From Planctomycetota bacterium (lineage in GTDB: Bacteria > Planctomycetota > Phycisphaerae > WQYP01), in NCBI GenBank assembly GCA_021809365.1, contig JAKBAC010000168.1:1-6960 (forward strand): a stretch of 6,960 nucleotides of DNA, written 5' to 3'. Within the stretch, counting starts at the first letter, position 1. Each line of letters opens with the position of its first letter. The translations under genes and the position numbers were made by a program. The notes under the pieces are model-generated. The model did no database searches, had not been told where the DNA came from, and saw only the letters and a program-made list of their open reading frames with translations. Shown piece after piece: positions 1 to 6,147 of this stretch.

Positions 1-357
1 GTCGAAATGATGGAGCAGCCCGCGCTGGGCACGTTCCTGTTTCCCTGGCCGCTGCATTACGAGTTGCTGCGGACGCGCTTTGTGAAAAGGGCGGGATGGG
101 TTGAGTCCTTCCTTGGCGTTATCAAGCAACAACGGATTAAGACAATTGACGACAGGAAATACCGCGGCAAAGCCCTGGATTTAACAATGCAGTGGGCCAG
201 TGGCGGTCGACGCACCATCAGTTTAGTCGATATGGTCGTGCGTCTGGTGCTGGACGATTCGCCGTATCGGATCCGAGGGTTCATTATGTTTAATCCCGGG
301 GACTTTTCGGATGTTTGCCTCAAAAAGGGAATTCAATTACAAACATGGTTGCGTTGA
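1..357 (+). CDS. PIN-domain-like (VapC-type) protein, 5' end outside the window
   Basis: The frame is open from the first base to a TGA at 355-357, so this is probably the 3' part of a gene; an internal ATG at 7 exists but has no visible ribosome binding site. The visible ~118 residues follow the layout of the second part of a PIN nuclease fold. An acidic residue lies in a helix (Glu of LHYELL, codon 61-63), an Asp in SLVDMVV (229-231), and an Asp in FNPGDF (301-303), followed by a KKGIQL ending like the last PIN strand. PIN proteins are metal-dependent RNases, often VapC toxins, that use a cluster of such acidic residues. The first, N-terminal Asp is not visible and should lie left of the window. 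The family call rests on pattern recognition only; an unrelated hypothetical protein is possible. It is followed after 21 bp by the ASCH gene on the same strand, so the two are probably cotranscribed. Confidence 0.5.
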   Translation, partial: VEMMEQPALGTFLFPWPLHYELLRTRFVKRAGWVESFLGVIKQQRIKTIDDRKYRGKALDLTMQWASGGRRTISLVDMVVRLVLDDSPYRIRGFIMFNPGDFSDVCLKKGIQLQTWLR

Positions 358-378
358 TCGTATGGATCGGCAGGTTTA

Positions 379-912
379 ATGCTCCTATTGAAGAAACATC
401 TTGTCGAATTGGTTCGGGCCGGTAAAAAGCGGCAGACGATTCGTTATTGGAGTCGCCCCTGCGTGCGGGCCGGGCAGATCAGCTATACACCGGGCCTGGG
501 CAAAATGAAAATCGTGCGCGTTGATGAGCTGGCCGGGTATCAATCCCTTACACTCACCGATGCCCGCAATGATGGCTTTGAAACCCTTGAGGATCTGCTG
601 GCGGAACTTCGGCGGCATTACCCGGAAGTTCCGCCGGGAAAGCGGCTTTACCGCGTCGTATTCGAATGGCCGCTTGCGACACCCATTTCGCCCCACGCCT
701 CGGCGGATCGGGTCCTGGCCCAGGCCGCCCCTGCGGCCGCTTTGGCTTCGCCAACAAGAAAGCCCGCCCGGAAACCAACGGCAAAAATACCCGCATCGCC
801 ACGGAATTCCACCGCAACAACCCCTGCGGTAACCTTGGCTGATGGTTATATGTCCATGCCGCAACGGGAGTTGCTGCGCAATTGGATCATCACTCAGGTG
901 CCCCCGGCTTGA
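379..912 (+). CDS. ASCH-domain (PUA-fold) protein with Ala/Pro-rich C-terminal extension
   Basis: 177 residues. Residues 1-97 read as an ASCH domain: an N-terminal helix, the signature GKKRQTIR (15-22), a strand with PGLGK (38-42), then LTDARNDGF (59-67), a helix, HYP (80-82) and a closing strand YRVVFEW (91-97). ASCH proteins bind RNA or nucleosides. Some, such as E. coli YqfB, are small amidohydrolases using a Lys-x-x-Thr pair plus an acidic residue. Lys17 and Thr20 match that pair by my hand alignment; the acidic partner is uncertain (Asp65 is a candidate). Residues 98-153 are an Ala/Pro/Thr/Lys-rich, probably disordered linker, and 154-177 form a short tail with a predicted helix (MPQRELLRNWI). 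That makes it much longer than the ~100-residue single-domain members. The ATG at 379 is the first start after the upstream stop in this frame; the only ribosome-binding-like sequence is a weak GGCAGG at 369-374. Nucleic-acid substrate unknown. Confidence 0.75.
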   Translation: MLLLKKHLVELVRAGKKRQTIRYWSRPCVRAGQISYTPGLGKMKIVRVDELAGYQSLTLTDARNDGFETLEDLLAELRRHYPEVPPGKRLYRVVFEWPLATPISPHASADRVLAQAAPAAALASPTRKPARKPTAKIPASPRNSTATTPAVTLADGYMSMPQRELLRNWIITQVPPA

Positions 913-1194
913 GCTGCACCAACAACCCTGTAAATACCATCCTGTGGCCAAGCGGCTGGCAATATTTGTGATCGGCCTGATGGCGCAATGCCATCCAAGC
1001 CGTTCATGTGCTTACGGCTTGAGAACCTCCGCTCCACGGCGGCAAAAGGTGGCTGATCTCGTTGGAATTACCGCCGAAAACGACACGGCCTGGAACTTTT
1101 ATCTCGGGTGTCCGCGGGTGTTTGGGCGGGAAAGTGGTCGTACCGCCGGCGCGACCGTTAAACCAGTCGGCCCGTCCCCGCGCTATAAGCGATC
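913..1194. other. Non-coding stretch with adjacent hairpins
   Basis: No open frame here has a start, composition or family resemblance that I trust. Three hairpin-forming segments lie back to back. The first is GATGGC/GCCATC at 979-984 and 990-995 with a 5-nt loop. The second is AAGCCGT/ACGGCTT at 997-1003 and 1014-1020 with a 10-nt loop. The third spans 1021-1060, with outer GAGA/TCTC, then ACC/GGT and inner CCGC/GCGG around a short loop. Further on there are a direct repeat CGGGTGT (1105-1111, 1115-1121) and a stem GGTCG/CGACC (1136-1140, 1152-1156) enclosing the palindrome CGCCGGCG. None has the T-run of an intrinsic terminator. They could be the structured 3' end of the ASCH transcript, a small RNA, or chance in GC-rich DNA. 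Confidence 0.4.
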
Positions 1195-1245
1195 TAAAAA
1201 AACAAAACTCCCGCCGCCCGCAAAAGCGGTCAGGAGTTCTGTTTT
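1195..1245 (-). terminator. Intrinsic terminator of the HU gene
   Basis: Read on the minus strand, AAAACAGAACTCC (1245 down to 1233) pairs over 13 positions with GGAGTTTTGTTTT (1211 down to 1199), with one G-U wobble. It encloses an inner CCGC-TTTT-GCGG stem with a tetraloop (1218-1229). The downstream arm runs into seven consecutive T residues (1202 down to 1196). It lies about 80 bp after the HU stop codon. The U-run is on the minus side; read on the plus strand the tail is only four T, so the main direction is minus. Confidence 0.88.
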
Positions 1246-1255
1246 GAATCGTGTT

Positions 1256-1307
1256 ACCCACCATCCGGTTCCAATGCCAGGCGCATTAACCGCGAGCCGG
1301 GTTGGGT
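1256..1307 (-). other. Structured 3' untranslated region of the HU transcript
   Basis: Between the HU stop codon and the terminator lies a second perfect stem. AATGC/GCATT (1273-1277, 1283-1287) has a 5-nt loop and stacks on CGGTT/AACCG (1266-1270, 1288-1292) with a 2-nt bulge. A more distant ACCCA/TGGGT pair (1256-1260, 1303-1307) could close the whole. It has no T-run, so it is not a terminator by itself. It may protect the HU mRNA 3' end or simply be chance; base pairing seen by eye, function inferred. Confidence 0.35.
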
Positions 1308-1325
1308 GGAGTTAAAACAGTTGGC

Positions 1326-1631
1326 TTATTTTCCGCCGAGGATCGCATCCTTGGCGGCTTTGGCCACGCGGAACTTGACCTTGCGGCGGGCCGGAATTTC
1401 AATCGGTTCCCCGGTCTGCGGATTGCGTCCCATGCGCTTCTTGGTATTCACCAGCACCAGTTTGCCCAAGCCGGGGATGGTGAACTTGTTCTTGGCTTCC
1501 TTGTAAGCAAGTTGCGCCAGGCAGTCCAATGCTGCGACGGCCTGCTTCTTGCTCATTTCGGATCCGGTTTCCTTGGCGACCAGTTCCGCGAGCTTCGCGG
1601 CGGTCTGAGACTTGGTGAGAGACTTGGCCAT
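1326..1631 (-). CDS. HU-family histone-like DNA-binding protein
   Basis: 101 residues. HU proteins are dimeric nucleoid proteins that bend DNA and assist replication, repair and transcription. The N-terminal helical part (about 5-47) is followed by the turn IPGLGKLVL (52-60), in the place of the usual VGFGTF strand, so Leu replaces the common Phe. The diagnostic DNA-binding arm GRNPQTGEPIEIPARR is at 68-83, with Pro71 as the residue expected to insert between base pairs. A basic, Lys-rich tail ends in ILGGK. The start ATG at 1629-1631 is chosen because AAGGAG sits 6 nt upstream and family similarity begins here. A longer open frame reaches 1754 but only reads through the leader. The gene has its own terminator and a structured leader, so it is probably monocistronic and strongly expressed. 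It is divergent from the arginine decarboxylase homologue. HU versus IHF subtype cannot be settled by eye. Confidence 0.95.
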   Translation of the reverse strand: MAKSLTKSQTAAKLAELVAKETGSEMSKKQAVAALDCLAQLAYKEAKNKFTIPGLGKLVLVNTKKRMGRNPQTGEPIEIPARRKVKFRVAKAAKDAILGGK

Positions 1632-1637
1632 ATAGAT

Positions 1638-1643
1638 CTCCTT
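1638..1643 (-). promoter_or_regulatory. Shine-Dalgarno sequence of the HU gene
   Basis: AAGGAG on the minus strand, 6 nt before the ATG at 1631. It decides the start at MAKSLT rather than at upstream in-frame ATG codons. The CCATAAT just before it is complementary to an unpaired segment of the leader hairpin. Confidence 0.85.
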
Positions 1644-1660
1644 ATTATGGCGGACGGGTT

Positions 1661-1712
1661 TTGCAGGATACGGCCGGAGTTCCACCGCCGGCATAATCAT
1701 CCGTTCCTGCAA
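1661..1712 (-). promoter_or_regulatory. Large hairpin in the 5' leader of the HU gene
   Basis: TTGCAGGA (1661-1668) and TCCTGCAA (1705-1712) form a perfect 8-bp stem. After a one-base bulge, ACGG/CCGT (1670-1673, 1701-1704) adds 4 bp. A further CCGG/CCGG stem (1674-1677, 1688-1691) closes a 10-nt loop, leaving 1692-1700 unpaired on one side. On the HU mRNA the structure would end about 18 nt before the Shine-Dalgarno sequence and begin near the predicted 5' end. It could stabilise the 5' end, control translation, or act as a DNA palindrome bound by a regulator. The pairing is seen directly; the role is inferred. Confidence 0.55.
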
Positions 1713-1726
1713 TACGATTAAGCAAT

Positions 1727-1754
1727 AAAATAAGCCTTTTTTCGCAGTATGCAA
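1727..1754 (-). promoter_or_regulatory. Candidate sigma70-like promoter for the HU gene
   Basis: On the minus strand TTGCAT (1749-1754) and TATTTT (1727-1732) are separated by 16 bp, in an AT-rich stretch unlike the surrounding DNA. Transcription would start near 1720, just ahead of the leader hairpin, about 90 nt before the HU start. Both hexamers are imperfect matches, so this is only a candidate. Confidence 0.3.
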
Positions 1755-1861
1755 CTAAAAAGCGAGAATTTTTTAATTTTCTTTTTTCAACCGCCCTCCG
1801 GCCGGAACGCGGATAGATGAATCCAAACGCTCCGCCGGGTATGCTATGGGCCTCGATTTTT

Positions 1862-1866
1862 GGAGG
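1862..1866 (+). promoter_or_regulatory. Shine-Dalgarno sequence of the arginine decarboxylase homologue
   Basis: GGAGG, 8 nt before ATG 1875. It rules out the in-frame TTG at 1860, which overlaps this motif, as the start. Confidence 0.85.
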
Positions 1867-1874
1867 TTTATCTG

Positions 1875-2435
1875 ATGGCGCACCCGTGGACAACTCCGAT
1901 TCCCACCCGAGTGTTTTTCACCAAAGGTGTCGGCCGCCACCGCTACAAAGCGCAATCACTGGAGCTTGCTTTCAGACATGCAGGTATCGAGAAGTATAAT
2001 CTTGTACAAGTGTCCGGTATCTTTCCCGCCCGCTGCAAGATCATTCCGGTTACCGAGGCCATCCGCGAACTTGCCCCCGGACAGGTCGCCTTTGGCGTGG
2101 TCAGTGAATCCAGCAGCGATGAACCCAACCGTCTGCTGTGCGCGGGTATCGGTGTGGCGCTGCCCATACGCGATCAATACGGCTATATCAGTGAACACCA
2201 TGGCTTTGGCATGACGGAAGAAAAAATCGGCGATTATGTCGAGGATATGGCCGCCACCATGCTGGCCACCACGCTGGGCATTGAATTTGACCCGCAATAC
2301 AACTACGACGAACGCAAAGAAATTTACCGTATGAGCGGTAATATCGTCCGCACCCGGAATATTGTGCAGACCGCCGAGGGCGATAAAAACGGCCTGTGGA
2401 GCAGCGTCGTGGCGGCGGCGGTTTTTCTGATGTAA
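1875..2435 (+). CDS. Pyruvoyl-dependent arginine decarboxylase family protein, altered processing site
   Basis: 186 residues, the usual size for bacterial PvlArgDC. Active members cleave themselves into beta and alpha chains, turn the serine at the new alpha N-terminus into pyruvate, and decarboxylate arginine to agmatine for polyamine synthesis. Family landmarks are present: FFTKGVGRH (14-22), ELAFRHAGIEKYNLV (30-44), EPNRLL (83-88), YGYISEHHGFG (102-112) with Glu107 at the position of the proposed proton donor (Glu109 in the M. jannaschii enzyme), DMAATMLATTLGIEFDP (124-140) and TAEGDKNGLW (166-175). The oddity is residues 46-52. Members I recall read VSSI(F/L)PP, with the second serine becoming pyruvoyl; here it is VSGIFPA, so Gly48 (codon GGT, 2016-2018) replaces that serine. 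Ser47 remains. The protein may be non-catalytic, process at Ser47, or belong to a subfamily; a base error (AGT to GGT) is also possible. No other polyamine gene is in the window. Family membership is firm, activity is not. Confidence 0.92.
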   Translation: MAHPWTTPIPTRVFFTKGVGRHRYKAQSLELAFRHAGIEKYNLVQVSGIFPARCKIIPVTEAIRELAPGQVAFGVVSESSSDEPNRLLCAGIGVALPIRDQYGYISEHHGFGMTEEKIGDYVEDMAATMLATTLGIEFDPQYNYDERKEIYRMSGNIVRTRNIVQTAEGDKNGLWSSVVAAAVFLM

Positions 2436-2551
2436 TGCCGGGACGGACAACAGGCTGAACACCGGCCGTTGGCTTTTCATTTCCCGGGTGAAATCATTGG
2501 TCGCGGCTGTCCGATCGCAACTTTCGTCGGTGCGCTTCGCATGCCATTGAA
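2436..2551. other. Short convergent intergenic region
   Basis: It separates the stop codons of two convergent genes. It contains weak pairings (CGGACA/TGTCCG about 60 nt apart; CCGA/TCGG at 2510-2530) but no GC-rich hairpin followed by a T-run on either strand. Termination of both genes is therefore not explained by a visible intrinsic terminator. Confidence 0.4.
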
Positions 2552-5500
2552 TTATTGCCCGCTGGTACTGGATTGACTGCCCACAATCGCATTGACAAAT
2601 ATTTCCTGAATCGCGGTTCCAAGATTTTTGAAAACAACCGGGGTTGTCGTTGGATGCGCCCAGGTTCCCGCCACCTCAACCGAGCTGACGCTGGATTCCA
2701 GCGCATTGAGAATGGCCTTGGCCTGCGGGATAAATGGGATGCGAAGATTCTTGAACGGCCGCACCGTGCCGATGACATAGCCTTTCAATGTGCTGTCCGG
2801 CATTTTCCAGATATCCTTCAGTTCGCCCGCCCCGAGAATCTCCACCCCGCGGTCAAAATAATGCAAATAGGTGATCTGGGCATTGCCCCCGTCAATGCGC
2901 CATCGCGCCTCGCCGGCACCGGTTGGATGACTGGCCGAAAGCCGAACATTCATGAGTCGATATATCGATGCCATAATCGTTGACCCCGCCAGATTGGACT
3001 GCGTAATTTTCAGGTCGCCCGAACCAATGGCATTGTGCCAGTTATTCGATAGCGCCACGGCCGTAAGGCGTCCGGAAAGCAATCCGGGAGTGGGCCGGGC
3101 TTTGGCAATGACCGTGCGCGTAAGCTCATCGAGACTGATGTTGTTGAACGTAAGACTTGTGTCCGACGAAAGCAGTCCGGCCTGATGCCGCGATACCCGC
3201 GCCCACAGGCGCATGGTGCCGCCCGCAAATGTCAACTTGGATCGATCCAGTAAAATCGAGTGATCACTGATAAACGCGTGAACATTCAGTGAGCCAAGCT
3301 TTATTGCGCTGAGCATGGCGTTTTTGGCATCCAGATCGAACCGCAATTCCAGCGGGGCCAGAGGATGTTGCCCGGTGGTTGGGCCTAATACAATATTACC
3401 GGCAAATGTTCCTTTCAATCCATCCGCCCAGGAATATCCCAGCAGCAGAGGTTTGGGGTTTGGCAGGCTGCATTGAAATACCGCGGAGCTTTTTAATGGC
3501 TGATCCATATTCCATATCCCCTGGCCAGTCAGGGTATTGCCCATCAGGTCCAGGGAGGTATGACTCAGCGAAATGATTCGTCCCGCCGCGATGAGATGCG
3601 TGCCCGCCAGTCCAATGGGCATTAAATGTTGAAAAATAGTTGCATTCACGTCGCCGCTGCCGTGAATGGCTGTGCTGCGCCAGTTGTATCTGCCCGCCAG
3701 CGTTCCAGACACCTGTGTATCAAACTGCAACGCCGGAATGTTGGCCGGCCAGTCGGATAAATGCAATTTGACGTAGATATCGGCGGGACTCAGTTCATTC
3801 CAGTTGGCGCTGGCGGATGCGTCGCCGCCTACACCGGTCAGCTTGATCGGCGAGAGTGTTAAAATGCCGTGGCTGAAATCAACAGTGGCGGCTGCCCGGA
3901 GAATGTGTATCGGAGTCGTCAGCGATTTCGGAGATGGAATGACAAGATTGTCCGCCGAGATGCTTCCTTGAACCTGCGCCATTTGCAGATTACGCGCCGG
4001 CACGCTGATTTTCAGGTTCAGTCCCATATAACCGTGTAATCCAACCGACGGCGTTGGTAACAGCAGCCCGCCCACCGCCGCCGCCGAAATATGTTGCGCC
4101 TGCAAACTCAGCCCCGCGAGGCGGCCCGATGTGCTGGCATCAAAGCGCACCGCAATCTGCCCACCCAGCACCGCAGCGGGATCGGCGGCCAGCACAATAT
4201 TATTCCTGGTCAACTCACCGACTACATGTACCTCCGGCAGTGCCAGGAGATGATGATTCACCGTAAAATGTGTTCCCGCCAGCCGACCGTCCAAATGCAG
4301 CGCCAGCGGCATTACCGCGCCGTTGGCCAGGAGTTTGCCGGAAATTAATCCTCCCAATGCCCATCCGGCATTACTCTTTTCACCCTGATTCACCAGAGGA
4401 ATTCCGGTTACCGTTAAAATAAGGTGCGTGGGATAATTCCCTGTAAAAATGCAATTGCCGCTCGCGGCCAGGCTCCAGACCGGACTTTTCACCAGCAGAT
4501 TGTCAAGTTGCATGCCGCCTGAATTGCCGTACGCGCTGACATGCACATGAACATCAGCGGGCAGTTTCAGCAGCGGAACGCTCGCCGCCGTGGCCCGCAG
4601 GTGCAGCCGCCAGAGTCCCAATGTCAGGTTGTACAATCCGCGCAGATTCAAATAAGGATCTGACGCCAGTGTGCAATGGGAAATGGTAATTTGGTTGTTA
4701 TTAAATGCGCCGCGCGCATTTAATCCTTTCAGGGTTATGAGTCTCGTACGCTGCCATGAAATATCGGGCGATTCAAGCTCCCAATCCATCTTCCCGTGAA
4801 ACCGTCCCTGTGCGGAAAGGCTTGCAGCGGTATTCCAGGTGCCATAGGCGCATTGTCCGCTGCTGGTTATATGTAAGCCGATAATGCGTCTTCCCGGCCA
4901 GGGGGAACTCAGTGACCCGCTCAGCGTGCCGCTTTGCATTTCTGTGCCGAACATGGAAATCCCATGCCACGCCGCCGTTATCGTCGCGGATTCCTCCGCG
5001 GGATTCATCACCCCCGATAGATGCAAGCCCCCGCCGGCCAGATCCGCCCGCAGGCCCTTCACGTGGATGCCCCGGTTATCCGCCCAGATTTGCCCCCGGT
5101 AAATATTCATCGGCACGTTCAAATAGCCCACCCGCACACCGACATTCTCCGGGTTGATCTGCCAATGATCTCCGGCATATTGGGCTTGGGCATTGCCATG
5201 CAGACCAAACTGACCGATGTTGATACGAACATCATTCAAGCGTTCCGACAGCGTATTGTGCAACAGCCGCCCGCGCAATTGGGCGCTTATGGAAGCCCCG
5301 CCAGTCCAGCCGGGCCACATTTTTTTCAACCATGGCCCCAGGCCAATGGCCTGAACGTGAATGCTGTGCAGCCAGGATTGCCCGGGGACCAGTACCCCCT
5401 GTGCCAGCAGATGTGACTGCGGAACCTGTGTTGATGCCGCGTTCAGGGAAAACCGCCAGGTCAGCGTACTGGTGGGAATGCCCTGGAATCCAATATCATC

Positions 5501-6082
5501 AATCACCATTTCCGACTGACGCGATAATTCGACCAGCAGCGTGCCGTGATGAATCTCCACCTGCGGCAAACCTGCGGAGGCCAAATCAACGCCGGGGTGA
5601 CGAAGTTTCCAGTTCTGCCACGCCAGGCGGATGTCCTGCCATGCCGCCGGCAGATTCCATCGGCCTTCATCTCCCTGATGCAGAATCACGCGTGGACCGG
5701 CTGCGGAAATATTGGTAATTCCCAGTTGTCCCGTCAGCAGCAGCCAGGGGATGGAATTGTTGGTAACGGTCAATGTTGGAATGCGCGCAAATGGCCAATG
5801 CCGCAGGGGCAGACCGATGCGCACGTCCGTAAGCGTGGTCGTGCCGGCCAGACCGATGTGCATGGTCTTAACGTCAATCCGCAGGCCAAGCCGGGATTGA
5901 ATTTTATCCAGCACATAGCCCTGAACCGCGGTACTGTTTAATATCCGTGGTGCGGCAATCCACACCGCCGCCCCCAGCACCACCGCCATGATCAACAACC
6001 CCGCGAACAGCATCCGTACCGGATGCGATTTTCGCCCGGATGCCGGCGGCGTGGTTCGATTGCTGGTTAACGATTCCGTCAT
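2552..6082 (-). CDS. Large AsmA-like inner-membrane-anchored envelope protein
   Basis: 1176 residues. A short basic cytoplasmic N-terminus is followed by one hydrophobic segment (about 23-45), then a long stretch dominated by alternating beta-strand patterns, predicted periplasmic. Residues 46-92 match the AsmA/TamB-type start: a helix (VQGYVLDKIQSRLG), then strands ending TTLTDVRIGLP. The C-terminal part (about 1020-1165) has the AsmA_2/DUF3971-like pattern of planctomycete and related proteins: GSGDLKITQSNL, a helix IYRLMNVRL, a beta-rich segment with GEARWRIDGG and VEILGAGEL, and the closing VEVAGTWAHPTTTPV. AsmA-like proteins form long lipid-binding grooves and are implicated in phospholipid transport to the outer membrane and in envelope assembly; the exact role of this one is unknown. 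The ATG at 6082 has GAGAG about 8 nt upstream. It lies 65 bp after the lipoprotein gene on the same strand, with no terminator between, but a promoter-like repeat at 6106-6124 may add an internal start. Confidence 0.82.
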   Translation of the reverse strand: MTESLTSNRTTPPASGRKSHPVRMLFAGLLIMAVVLGAAVWIAAPRILNSTAVQGYVLDKIQSRLGLRIDVKTMHIGLAGTTTLTDVRIGLPLRHWPFARIPTLTVTNNSIPWLLLTGQLGITNISAAGPRVILHQGDEGRWNLPAAWQDIRLAWQNWKLRHPGVDLASAGLPQVEIHHGTLLVELSRQSEMVIDDIGFQGIPTSTLTWRFSLNAASTQVPQSHLLAQGVLVPGQSWLHSIHVQAIGLGPWLKKMWPGWTGGASISAQLRGRLLHNTLSERLNDVRINIGQFGLHGNAQAQYAGDHWQINPENVGVRVGYLNVPMNIYRGQIWADNRGIHVKGLRADLAGGGLHLSGVMNPAEESATITAAWHGISMFGTEMQSGTLSGSLSSPWPGRRIIGLHITSSGQCAYGTWNTAASLSAQGRFHGKMDWELESPDISWQRTRLITLKGLNARGAFNNNQITISHCTLASDPYLNLRGLYNLTLGLWRLHLRATAASVPLLKLPADVHVHVSAYGNSGGMQLDNLLVKSPVWSLAASGNCIFTGNYPTHLILTVTGIPLVNQGEKSNAGWALGGLISGKLLANGAVMPLALHLDGRLAGTHFTVNHHLLALPEVHVVGELTRNNIVLAADPAAVLGGQIAVRFDASTSGRLAGLSLQAQHISAAAVGGLLLPTPSVGLHGYMGLNLKISVPARNLQMAQVQGSISADNLVIPSPKSLTTPIHILRAAATVDFSHGILTLSPIKLTGVGGDASASANWNELSPADIYVKLHLSDWPANIPALQFDTQVSGTLAGRYNWRSTAIHGSGDVNATIFQHLMPIGLAGTHLIAAGRIISLSHTSLDLMGNTLTGQGIWNMDQPLKSSAVFQCSLPNPKPLLLGYSWADGLKGTFAGNIVLGPTTGQHPLAPLELRFDLDAKNAMLSAIKLGSLNVHAFISDHSILLDRSKLTFAGGTMRLWARVSRHQAGLLSSDTSLTFNNISLDELTRTVIAKARPTPGLLSGRLTAVALSNNWHNAIGSGDLKITQSNLAGSTIMASIYRLMNVRLSASHPTGAGEARWRIDGGNAQITYLHYFDRGVEILGAGELKDIWKMPDSTLKGYVIGTVRPFKNLRIPFIPQAKAILNALESSVSSVEVAGTWAHPTTTPVVFKNLGTAIQEIFVNAIVGSQSSTSGQ

Positions 6083-6105
6083 GTCTATGCTCTCAAAGAG
6101 CGGTC

Positions 6106-6124
6106 TATTACAGGATCATCCGCA
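6106..6124 (-). repeat. 19-bp repeated upstream element, copy 1 (before the AsmA-like gene)
   Basis: On the minus strand TGCGGATGATCCTGTAATA, matching the copy at 6855-6873 at 17 of 19 positions. TAATAG (6110 down to 6105) could serve as a -10, giving a short leader of about 15 nt before the AsmA-like start. No good -35 hexamer is seen, so a shared regulator site is as likely as a promoter core. The overlapping CCGCA-CGC-TGCGG at 6120-6132 could form a small hairpin. Confidence 0.45.
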
Positions 6125-6147
6125 CGCTGCGGTGCGTCATGTATAAA

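Noticed and set aside
385..951. 188-residue minus-strand open frame opposite the ASCH gene
   Set aside because: It is a shadow of the ASCH reading frame; the plus strand shows a recognisable domain while this one is Gly/Arg/Cys rich without pattern.
1105..1121. Direct repeat CGGGTGT with 10-bp spacing as a regulator site
   Set aside because: Only two 7-bp copies in GC-rich DNA, with no promoter near; chance is likely.
1004..1264. 86-residue minus-strand open frame
   Set aside because: It runs through the HU terminator and the hairpin cluster, has no ribosome binding site and no protein-like pattern.
842..1315. 157-residue plus-strand open frame overlapping the end of the ASCH gene and the HU terminator
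   Set aside because: It starts inside the ASCH gene, crosses hairpins and the terminator, is Cys/Pro/Arg/Ser rich and resembles no family.
1632..1754. N-terminal extension of HU to the ATG at 1754
   Set aside because: The added 41 residues read through the leader hairpin and candidate promoter, do not match HU, and the good Shine-Dalgarno is at 1638-1643.
1860..1874. TTG start for the arginine decarboxylase homologue
   Set aside because: This codon overlaps the GGAGG that serves the ATG at 1875, and family similarity begins after 1875.
2436..2551. Possible bidirectional terminator between the convergent genes
   Set aside because: The pairings are short or far apart and no T-run follows on either strand.
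5021..5941. Several 130-residue plus-strand open frames inside the AsmA-like gene
   Set aside because: They are antisense shadows of a long, well-patterned protein and are rich in Pro/Ala/Gln/Arg from complement codons.
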